DNA of 53,840 nucleotides from an uncultured bacterium. GTDB taxonomy: Bacteria > Spirochaetota > UBA4802 > JAGODF01. Under the pieces are notes generated by a model. The model was not told the DNA's origin and searched no databases. It saw nothing but the letters and a program-made list of their open reading frames with translations. Below, piece after piece: positions 47,047 to 53,840 of this stretch. The translations under genes and the position numbers were made by a program. Numbering within the stretch: the stretch's first letter is position 1; every line of letters begins with the position of its first letter. The stretch is taken from positions 1 through 53,840 of the forward strand of contig CAKZSV010000002.1 of the NCBI GenBank assembly GCA_937921485.1, read 5' to 3'.

Positions 47047-47487
47047 ATGAATAGAGATTTCCTTGAATTTATTGAAATTTTAAAAAACAAAAACGTTGAT
47101 TTTGTTATTATTGGCGGTATGGCATTGGCATTTTATGGTTATCCGAGATTCACTGGCGATCTCGATATATGGGTGATACCAACGCTGGAAAATATTCAAA
47201 AGGTTTTTTTATCGATACAGGAATTCTTCGGAACAAAATTAAAAGCAACCCCCGAAGAATTCCTTCAAGGGAAAAAGATGATATCTCTGGGTGAGGAACC
47301 CGTAAAAATTGAAATTCATCAATACTTAGACGGCCTTACTGCTGAGGAAATCTGGAATACACGAATAAAAGGAACATTTGGAAATCATGAAGTTTTCTTC
47401 ATCGGCAGAGATGCGTTCATAAAAAACAAAAAAGCCGTGGGAAGAGATCAGGATCTCGTGGATGTTAAAAGGCTCGAAAAAAAATAA
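47047..47487 (+). CDS. Minimal nucleotidyltransferase (DUF6036-like)
   Basis: 146 residues of the polymerase-beta superfamily. G23-G24 in VIIGGMALAFYG and the metal aspartates D38 and D40 in TGDLDIW are in place; the third acidic residue may be in VKIEIHQYL. Family members are often the toxin half of toxin-antitoxin pairs that adenylylate proteins or RNA ends, or are resistance-type enzymes. The small gene upstream and the palindrome support an autoregulated pair. No ribosome site is obvious before ATG, so translation may depend on the upstream gene. Confidence 0.75.
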   Translation: MNRDFLEFIEILKNKNVDFVIIGGMALAFYGYPRFTGDLDIWVIPTLENIQKVFLSIQEFFGTKLKATPEEFLQGKKMISLGEEPVKIEIHQYLDGLTAEEIWNTRIKGTFGNHEVFFIGRDAFIKNKKAVGRDQDLVDVKRLEKK

Positions 47488-47575
47488 CGAGCAGAAGGAA
47501 TATCATATGACCAATTTCAACATACAATCGCGCGCTCTACAAATCCGGCTACAGCAAAACCAATAGAAGATAGCT

Positions 47576-49144
47576 TCATTCCAAGGAATTCCCGACCGAT
47601 TCAATCGCAACGATTTTTCCCTTCAGGTCCTCCGCCATCTCCGATATCTTCTGCGAATGCGTGGTGATTTCCTCGGCGGTCATCGCGTTGGCCTGCGACA
47701 TCTGATTGATATTGGTGATGGTCCCAACCACTTCTTCAGCGGCGTTTTTCTGTTCACGCGCCGCGCTGTCGATTTCATCGGAACGGGATTTGACCTTTCG
47801 AACTTCCTCGTGAGATCTTTTATTCGATGCAACATACGTTTCCATTCGTTCGCTCAAACCGGCAATGAATGAACTGCTTTCTTCCACACCCTGCAGAATT
47901 TCCTGGATGATTTTCACGGTATCCTGCACATCCGCAGTCCCCTGCCGTACTTCTTCATCGCTTTTTCGGATGAGCGACGCAATCTCTTTTACGCTGGAGG
48001 ACGTCTGGTCTGCAAGTTTCGATATTTCATCGGCCACCACGGCAAACCCGCGGCCGTAATCGCCCGCCCGCGCGGCTTCGATGGCGGCATTGAGCGAAAG
48101 AAGATTTATGCGGTCGGATATATCGTTGATCATGTTCAGGATTCCGGCCATCTCCACCGATGTTGATGAAACCTCCAGCATGCTCCTTTCCATATGCGCG
48201 ATGCGTTCCTCTCCCGTACGCGCTTTCACCGCAATCTGCTGCGTACGCGCCAGCGTCTGCCCGATGACCTCCGCCATTTCCCGGGTGATGGCCGAAAGCT
48301 CATCCATCATGCCCGCCAGACTGGCCATCGCTTCGGATTGCGTGCGCGCACTTGTACTGACGTTTTCAGAACCGCCGGATATTTCTTCCATGGTCGCGGT
48401 GATTTCTTCAATTGAGGCCGCCTGATTCTGAATATTCTGCGCGAATATCTGCGCATTCTTCGCAAGCTGGCGGGAAGACTCATCCAGGCGCGCGGACACA
48501 TCGCGCATCGACAGAATAAGCTCTTCATTGATGCTCTGCTGACGCTGCCGCTCGCGCTCATTTTCTTCCTGCCGCAGGCGCCTCCCTGTTTCGTGGATGC
48601 GCACAAGCAGATACCCGATAATGAATGATATAATCAGCGTAAGCCCCATCGTTCCGAGAATGATTGCTTTCACCTCACTTTCAACACTCTTCGAAACAAT
48701 CGTGCAATAGAAGGTTCCCAGAAGCCCCAATGCCCACACGGCAATATACGCGAACTTCTTGCAAAAAAGTATGCTGAAAAAAATCGGCATAAAAAAGGCG
48801 CACATGCTGGCGATAAAGCGCCCTCCCGAACCCTTCGCATCCGTGTTAAGCGCGTTCAGAATGAGCCCTGCCATCACCGCAAGGGCAAAAACGCTGACGG
48901 CAATATTATAATACCCCCGCGAGGTGAGAAAAGCGCCGAGCATCATCAGGCAGCCGATGCCCACGATGACAATATTGAGCGTGTCGAACGCGGTGCGGTG
49001 CGTCACCGTATTCATAAAAATAAAAAAAAGCACCAGAAGCGGTATAACCACCACGCTCAGATAGGCGAATAAACGCACCCGTTCCAAAAACTCGAACGAC
49101 GCATCCGCGTACGGTTTCATCATCACTCGTAATATTGTTTTCAT
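47576..49144 (-). CDS. Methyl-accepting chemotaxis protein with membrane sensor
   Basis: About 522 residues. There are roughly six membrane helices in the first 190 residues ([24 protein letters not shown] and others) with only short loops, so the sensor is within the membrane rather than a periplasmic domain. The rest is a long coiled coil with the signalling tip [20 protein letters not shown]. The start ATG at 49144 has GAGG eight bases before; a GTG three codons earlier is less likely. No HAMP domain is evident, and no adjacent che genes are present. Confidence 0.93.
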   Translation of the reverse strand: MKTILRVMMKPYADASFEFLERVRLFAYLSVVVIPLLVLFFIFMNTVTHRTAFDTLNIVIVGIGCLMMLGAFLTSRGYYNIAVSVFALAVMAGLILNALNTDAKGSGGRFIASMCAFFMPIFFSILFCKKFAYIAVWALGLLGTFYCTIVSKSVESEVKAIILGTMGLTLIISFIIGYLLVRIHETGRRLRQEENERERQRQQSINEELILSMRDVSARLDESSRQLAKNAQIFAQNIQNQAASIEEITATMEEISGGSENVSTSARTQSEAMASLAGMMDELSAITREMAEVIGQTLARTQQIAVKARTGEERIAHMERSMLEVSSTSVEMAGILNMINDISDRINLLSLNAAIEAARAGDYGRGFAVVADEISKLADQTSSSVKEIASLIRKSDEEVRQGTADVQDTVKIIQEILQGVEESSSFIAGLSERMETYVASNKRSHEEVRKVKSRSDEIDSAAREQKNAAEEVVGTITNINQMSQANAMTAEEITTHSQKISEMAEDLKGKIVAIESVGNSLE

Positions 49145-49388
49145 CAATGACACCTCGCAAAATGCTCCGCGCTAAAAGTATTATGCACAATTATCCATTA
49201 TGATTTTTATGTCAAACGTAAAAAAGTTAATCGCACCCCTTCAGCCAACCATAACCGCAGAAATTTTATCTTGACCGCCGAAGCTTTGTGCAGCATGTCA
49301 GTATGATTACAGCACAATCAACATCAGAGTGACAACTATCATGCCGAGCCTCATTCGTTCGTTATCGATTATGAAGGTCATTATTAAA

Positions 49389-50495
49389 ATGAAATTTGAA
49401 AAAATTTTTGTTTGCATTGCAATATCGATAATGATCATCACCCCCTGCTTCGCGCGGGACATCAAAATTGTCACGTTCAACGTGTGGCACGGAATGAACA
49501 GGGCGACGTTTTTCAATGTTGACGAATATGAATCTCCTGAAAGGCGGAATATGCGATTTGCACTAATCGTAGAATCCACGAAAAAATTGGCGCCCGATAT
49601 TTTAGCTATTCAGGAAGCGAATACCATTCCCGCATATGTGAAAAAACTTTCTCAATCGCTCGATTATCGCGCTTTCTGGAGAATCACCAACTGCGGCATA
49701 AAGCTTTTCGGTCTTGGATTTCCATCGAATTTCAGTGAAGGGCTGGCCGTGCTTGCGAAAAAGGAACATCGAATTGAGTACATTGGCGACAGGAGAATTT
49801 CCGGCGGGGGAATTCAAAGTGATTATTTTTCTTTCCACACTTCCTCGGCGCGCTACATTACGGCAACGAAAATCACGATTGATAACCGCCATCTGCTAAT
49901 ATTCAACATCCATGCGCATTTCGCGCTCATACCGCACGAAGGGCTCGACAAAAAGATTGATTCGCTGATTGCAAAAGAAAAACTGCCTCCTGAAAACAAA
50001 AAAACAATCGGTGATGAAATATCATCCGGCTATCAAAAGACGGAAAACGAAATTCTGAAATTGCTTTCATTTGTAAAGGAAATAACATCGAAGCACAATT
50101 ACCCCTATCTCATCGCCGGCGATTTTAATACCACGACAGGTTCCCCTGCTGTTCAAAAATTAATACGCGAACTCGGATTAATCGACGCATTTGCGGTGAA
50201 AAACCCCGGTGCCGACGGCTTCACGTGGGATCCGTTCACAAATTCAAATGCGCGCAACTACGACGGCTCTCCTTTCCGCGCCGACGGCAAAACGCTACGA
50301 AAAGGCGTGACAGCGTTAGAAGCTGATTTTGACCGGAGCGTCCCGCGGAGAATCGATTTTATATTGCTCTCAAAACATTTTACTATTGAAAAGATAAAAA
50401 GTGCGCGGATTGTTTACAATGAACCAAAAGATGGTCTTTTGCCGTCTGATCATTACGGCGTTGAAGTAGTAGTGGAAGACATTCCGAGGAATTAA
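49389..50495 (+). CDS. Exported endonuclease/exonuclease/phosphatase-family protein
   Basis: 368 residues from the ATG with GAAGG upstream; the first part (MKFEKIFVCIAISIMIITPC, cut after CFA) is a signal peptide. The mature protein has the EEP catalytic pattern: IVTFNVWHG, ILAIQEAN, IFNIHAHFAL, LIAGDFNTTTG and, at the end, LLPSDHYGVEVVV with the catalytic histidine. Sphingomyelinase-like, DNase-like and phosphatase activities all occur in the fold; the sequence does not choose between them. The acyl-CoA transferase gene follows by 25 bp. Confidence 0.88.
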   Translation: MKFEKIFVCIAISIMIITPCFARDIKIVTFNVWHGMNRATFFNVDEYESPERRNMRFALIVESTKKLAPDILAIQEANTIPAYVKKLSQSLDYRAFWRITNCGIKLFGLGFPSNFSEGLAVLAKKEHRIEYIGDRRISGGGIQSDYFSFHTSSARYITATKITIDNRHLLIFNIHAHFALIPHEGLDKKIDSLIAKEKLPPENKKTIGDEISSGYQKTENEILKLLSFVKEITSKHNYPYLIAGDFNTTTGSPAVQKLIRELGLIDAFAVKNPGADGFTWDPFTNSNARNYDGSPFRADGKTLRKGVTALEADFDRSVPRRIDFILLSKHFTIEKIKSARIVYNEPKDGLLPSDHYGVEVVVEDIPRN

Positions 50496-50519
50496 AATCG
50501 AAAAAAGGAATCAACACAG

Positions 50520-52403
50520 ATGAGCACAATTGATGCATGGAAACAAAACTTTCCGCAAAAATTTTTATCGGCTGATGAAATATTTTCCCATATCCGCCGC
50601 GGAGACAGAATTTTCATCAGCACCGGCTGCGGCGAGCCGCAGCATCTCATCCAATCGCTCATGCGCTACATCGAAGCACATCCGAAAGCATTCGCGGAAG
50701 CTGAAGTTTTTCACGTATGGACGATGGGGGTCGCACCCTATGCAAACGAGCGCTTCACCTACAATTTTCGGCATAACTCATTCTTCGTCAGTTCAAGCAG
50801 CCGAAACGCGGTGAATCAGGGCATTGCCGATTACACTCCAATCTTTCTTTCGAAATTGCCGGAGCTTTTCCGCCGCGGGAGAATCCCGATTGATATCGCC
50901 CTCATCCAGACTTCCATTCCCGATAAAAACGGCTACGTGAGTTTAGGCATCAGCGTGGACATCACGAAGGCCGCAATTGAAAAGTCCCATCTTGTCGTGG
51001 CACAAATGAATCCACGCATGCCCCGCGTGCACGGCGATTCCTTCATCCATCTTTCTGAAATCGATTATATTGTGCCATTCGAAGAACCGCTCCTTGAATT
51101 CAATCCTCCCGTTGAAGATGAAGCCGCGGCTTTGATTGGAAATTACGTCGCCCGTATTGTGAAGGACGGCGACACACTCCAGATCGGCTACGGCAGCATG
51201 CCGAATGCCATTCTCTCCCGGCTCAAAGGCAAAAAACATCTCGGAATACATTCCGAACTTCTCACCGACACGATGGTGGATTTGCTTCGCGAAGGCGTAA
51301 TCGACAATTCATTAAAAAATATCGACAGAGGGAAAACCGTGGCATCATTTTGCATGGGAACATCGATGACCTACAATTTTATCGATGACAACCCTGCCAT
51401 AGAATTCCGTACTATTGATTATACCAATCACCCATCGGTGATATCACGCATACAGAACATGACCGCCATCAATGCGGCGCTCCAGATTGACCTCACCGGC
51501 CAGGCGACGGCCGAATCAATCGGCAACACATTTTACAGCGGGATCGGCGGAAGCGCCGACTTCATGCGTGCTGCAACGTACGCGCCCGGCGGAAAAACAA
51601 TATTAGTTCTCAAATCCACCGCGCGCGATGATGCAGTATCACGCATCGTGCCGTTTTTAGACAGCGGCGCCGGCGTGACCCTAAACCGCGGCGATGTGCA
51701 GTATGTGGTGACGGAATACGGCATCGCCTATTTGCACGGAAAAAACGTGCGCGAGAGGGCAATGGCGCTTATCGCAATCGCGCATCCGAAATTCCGTCCA
51801 TGGCTCATCGAACAGGCAAAACGGCTCAATCTCATCTACCGCGATCAGGCCTACATCCCCGGGAAAGAAGGAGAGTATCCGGAACATCTCGAATCGCATA
51901 GAACCACTTCAAAGGGTGTAAACATCTTTTTCCGGCCGGTGAAAATAAGCGATGAACCGCTCATTAAGGATTTCTTCTATGCGCTTTCCGACAAGAGCAT
52001 GTACCGTCGATTCCTGTCCATGCGCCGCGATTTTCCTCATCCCGTGCGGCAGGAATTTGTGGTGATTGATTATACACATGAAATAGTATTGTTAGCCTGC
52101 ATTGAGGAAGAAGAAAAAGAGCATCTTGTGGGCATTGGACAATTCATCAAAGAAACGGACTCACACTATGCCGAGCTCGCATTCGCTGTGCGCGATGACT
52201 GGCAAAACAAAGGAATTGGCAGCGAGTTGCTCACCTATCTCACCTTGCTTGGCAAAAGCGAAGGCCTCCATGGGTTCACCGCCTATGTGCTTGCAGAAAA
52301 TATGCCGATGCTGCATCTTCTGGAGAAGGCATTCCCAAATTTACATAAGGCAATTGAGGAAGGAGTGTATAATCTCAAAATGGAATTCAGCGAAGAAGCA
52401 TAA
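50520..52403 (+). CDS. Acetyl-CoA hydrolase/transferase fused to a GNAT domain
   Basis: 627 residues. Residues 1-440 are a class I-type acyl-CoA:carboxylate CoA-transferase of the Cat1/AbfT group; the likely catalytic glutamate is E246 in GIHSELLTD, with GIGGSADFMRAA and VVTEYGIAYL as further family marks. Residues about 465-627 are a GNAT domain with IFFRPVKISDEP and the acetyl-CoA loop DDWQNKGIGSELLTYL. The GNAT half may acetylate the enzyme itself or its partners in response to acetyl-CoA, but this is an inference. AAAGGAA precedes the ATG. A long hairpin follows the stop. Confidence 0.9.
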   Translation: MSTIDAWKQNFPQKFLSADEIFSHIRRGDRIFISTGCGEPQHLIQSLMRYIEAHPKAFAEAEVFHVWTMGVAPYANERFTYNFRHNSFFVSSSSRNAVNQGIADYTPIFLSKLPELFRRGRIPIDIALIQTSIPDKNGYVSLGISVDITKAAIEKSHLVVAQMNPRMPRVHGDSFIHLSEIDYIVPFEEPLLEFNPPVEDEAAALIGNYVARIVKDGDTLQIGYGSMPNAILSRLKGKKHLGIHSELLTDTMVDLLREGVIDNSLKNIDRGKTVASFCMGTSMTYNFIDDNPAIEFRTIDYTNHPSVISRIQNMTAINAALQIDLTGQATAESIGNTFYSGIGGSADFMRAATYAPGGKTILVLKSTARDDAVSRIVPFLDSGAGVTLNRGDVQYVVTEYGIAYLHGKNVRERAMALIAIAHPKFRPWLIEQAKRLNLIYRDQAYIPGKEGEYPEHLESHRTTSKGVNIFFRPVKISDEPLIKDFFYALSDKSMYRRFLSMRRDFPHPVRQEFVVIDYTHEIVLLACIEEEEKEHLVGIGQFIKETDSHYAELAFAVRDDWQNKGIGSELLTYLTLLGKSEGLHGFTAYVLAENMPMLHLLEKAFPNLHKAIEEGVYNLKMEFSEEA

Positions 52404-52405
52404 TC

Positions 52406-52437
52406 CTGAGTGCGCGATTTTCCAATCGCGCACTCAG
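52406..52437. terminator. Hairpin between the CoA-transferase and barrel protein genes
   Basis: CTGAGTGCGCGATT and AATCGCGCACTCAG: a perfect 14-bp stem with loop TTCC, between convergent genes. There is no T tract on the plus side, so it may act as a bidirectional barrier more than as a classic terminator. Confidence 0.75.
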
Positions 52438-52460
52438 ATACATTACACAATGCAAAGTTT

Positions 52461-53231
52461 TTAAATATGCACGCCAAGGTCGAGGAACAGTTTCACTGTC
52501 GCCGCGACGCCGTAATCCCTTGAATTTTGCAATCCCTTCGCGAATTCGTTCTGGAAATAGAGATTGCCGAAATTAAATCCGACAAAAAGGCTCGCGGCCG
52601 CTTCGCCTTCAGTGAGGCGGCGATTGAGCGCGCTTGAGCTTTGAGCAGAAGCATATTCAGCCCCGATGCCGATAATGCCACGATTATTGACATTATAAAA
52701 AATTCCGCCGTGTCCGCCCCAGACATACTCGTTTGCACCCGATGCTCTGGTCAGCTCGTACACCGGATGAATCACCAGAATAAAATTGCTGATGTTGAAA
52801 ATATTTGGGACAGAAAAAACAGTGGTATTTCCCTCCGCGTCCACGCCGGTGTGGTGTTCAAGTATGAGGTCGAGATAATAGGTGCCTCCTCCCACATTAA
52901 GTGCGTTGAACACGCCGCGCGCGCTCCACGAGTCTACGGCATTTCTGCTTTCATCCCTGGTTGTTTCAACAGTGCTGACGCCGAATTGTACGGAAAAACG
53001 CTCCGCAAGCCCATAATAGACATTGTAGTTGGTGAAATACGAATCCCCAGCCGCATCGCGCGCGTCGTTGACCGAATATTCCGCCAGCATATCAGCAGCC
53101 GCATACCCGGTAGGATACACCATCGATTTTTTGTGAAGGAAAAGGAATGTGTCGAAACAGGGATAGCCATTGGTGGTGAATGCGAAAAGCGCCAGCCCCA
53201 GTACCACTGCATAAAAACTTTTTTTAGCCAT
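52461..53231 (-). CDS. Predicted outer-membrane beta-barrel protein
   Basis: 256 residues from the ATG preceded by GGAGG; signal peptide MAKKSFYAVVLGLALFAF with a cut near TTNGYP. The body is made of alternating strands rich in aromatics and glycines (NVYYGLAERFSVQFGVST, YVWGGHGGIFYNVNNRGI, SLFVGFNFGNLYFQNEFAKG) and ends VKLFLDLGVHI, a barrel-like closing strand. An exact family cannot be named. It is probably a small porin-like or transport protein. A longer start 14 codons upstream lacks a site. Confidence 0.72.
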   Translation of the reverse strand: MAKKSFYAVVLGLALFAFTTNGYPCFDTFLFLHKKSMVYPTGYAAADMLAEYSVNDARDAAGDSYFTNYNVYYGLAERFSVQFGVSTVETTRDESRNAVDSWSARGVFNALNVGGGTYYLDLILEHHTGVDAEGNTTVFSVPNIFNISNFILVIHPVYELTRASGANEYVWGGHGGIFYNVNNRGIIGIGAEYASAQSSSALNRRLTEGEAAASLFVGFNFGNLYFQNEFAKGLQNSRDYGVAATVKLFLDLGVHI

Positions 53232-53585
53232 GTCACAATACCTCCGAACGTGATATGCCGGTACATTCGTCATCGTGAAGAGATGATACTCATTTCTACC
53301 AGCAATGCTACTATAAATAAAATAATAATATTTTATGTCAATTATTTTATTTTAGTACTACGATTCTGCTCTATTTTTCCTTAAGATTTATTCTACAGAA
53401 GAATATTATGTACGGCAATCAGTAGATAATAACGAAAAAATTTTTGAATTACTGCAACATCCCCTTAAATCTTTGATGCACAAATTTTTTTTAAAAAACC
53501 AAACACAAAAAAAATTTTACGATTTTGCCGTCAGCATCGTATTAATAAATAGAAGCAGCAATCTTTAGCAAAGGGGAGAAAAGCT
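53232..53585. other. Intergenic region upstream of paralogue copy 4
   Basis: About 350 bp of A+T-rich sequence between divergent genes. The ATACAT...CGTA block found before copies 1-3 is absent here. GGGGAG just before the ATG at 53586 is the only clear signal. Confidence 0.45.
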
Positions 53586-53840
53586 ATGAATATCCGCACC
53601 ACCTATGTCATGCGCACAGAAGTGCTCCAGTTGCTTGCAAAAGCACAGGAGCAAACGAAGCTTTCCATGGAAGAGCTTCTCATCCACGTGATGCGAAACA
53701 TGTGCAAAAATTACAGGGCATATCTTATGGATGATGGGCGCATACAGTATCAGAAGCGATATGATGAAATGACAAAACTGCCCATAAAGAAAGTTCGGGT
53801 GAAAGTGAAGTTTCTGGAATGCGATTATAACTATTTTCAG
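53586..53840 (+). CDS. Paralogous small protein, copy 4 (divergent, truncated by the window edge)
   Basis: 85 codons to the edge. It begins MNIRTTYVMRTEVLQLLAKA, matching MIKTTYMMTKEVLMLLKDAE of the other copies, and keeps GRIQYQKRYDEMTKLPIKKV and RVKVKFLECDYNYF. Identity is clearly lower than among copies 1-3. Its strong GGGGAG site and different upstream region suggest an older family member under separate control. The C-terminus, where the others have HIWWGLP, lies beyond the window. Confidence 0.75.
   Translation, partial: MNIRTTYVMRTEVLQLLAKAQEQTKLSMEELLIHVMRNMCKNYRAYLMDDGRIQYQKRYDEMTKLPIKKVRVKVKFLECDYNYFQ

Overview
The window reads as chromosomal DNA of a Gram-negative-type anaerobe or facultative anaerobe. 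It encodes an OmpA-family protein, a predicted outer-membrane barrel, several exported proteins, an F-type ATP synthase, and oxygen-sensitive or anaerobic enzymes (glycyl radical enzyme, aldehyde:ferredoxin oxidoreductase family enzyme, 2-hydroxyacyl-CoA-dehydratase-type activase). A small paralogous family resembling my memory of the Leptospira-restricted DUF1564 proteins, together with an F-type rather than V-type ATPase, makes a spirochaete-like, Leptospira-side lineage my best guess. That is an inference and I hold it at low to moderate confidence. No rRNA, tRNA, CRISPR array, transposase or phage gene was seen.

Layout. 1-7.4 kb: end of a dispersed repeat, msrB, a glycyl radical enzyme fused to its own activase, paralogue copy 1, an exported sulfatase and an envelope protein of unknown function. 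7.4-18.5 kb, all minus strand: purQ, a PurS-PurL fusion, and the complete atp operon (atpZ-B-E-F-H-A-G-D-C), ended by a clear hairpin. 18.8-22.0 kb, plus strand: a HicB-like protein, an ECF sigma factor, moeA and a PP-loop thiolation-type enzyme. 22.0-30.4 kb: paralogue copy 2, a diguanylate cyclase tail to tail with a cyclic-nucleotide-binding protein, a PPC-repeat exported protein, adk, efp, an XRE-cupin regulator and paralogue copy 3. 30.8-38.3 kb: AOR-family enzyme plus zinc protein, a paralogue remnant, a GNAT-HDAC fusion coupled to a class II photolyase, an OmpA protein and a 57-residue ferredoxin-like protein. 38.4-46.7 kb: an acyl-CoA dehydrogenase, and an operon of a giant dehydratase activase, a MoaD/ThiS-like protein, an amidohydrolase and a LysE exporter. 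46.7-53.8 kb: a nucleotidyltransferase pair behind a perfect palindrome, a chemoreceptor, an exported endonuclease/phosphatase-fold protein, an acyl-CoA hydrolase/transferase-GNAT fusion, a barrel protein and the start of a divergent fourth paralogue.

How the genes may work together. Acyl-CoA metabolism recurs: acyl-CoA dehydrogenase, dehydratase activase and CoA transferase. Tungsten or molybdenum cofactor use may link moeA, the MoaD-like protein and the AOR-family enzyme. Lysine acetylation may be a control layer, because two unrelated enzymes carry GNAT domains and one of them is joined to a deacetylase.

The best candidates for something undescribed are two. First, the roughly 160-residue paralogue cassette: three full copies share a 5' palindrome exactly 52 nt before the start codon and a 3' CCGG...CCGG element exactly 29 nt after the stop, and a decayed fragment and a divergent copy are also present. 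Second, a 113-114 bp two-hairpin dispersed repeat, in which one hairpin loop is inverted between copies.
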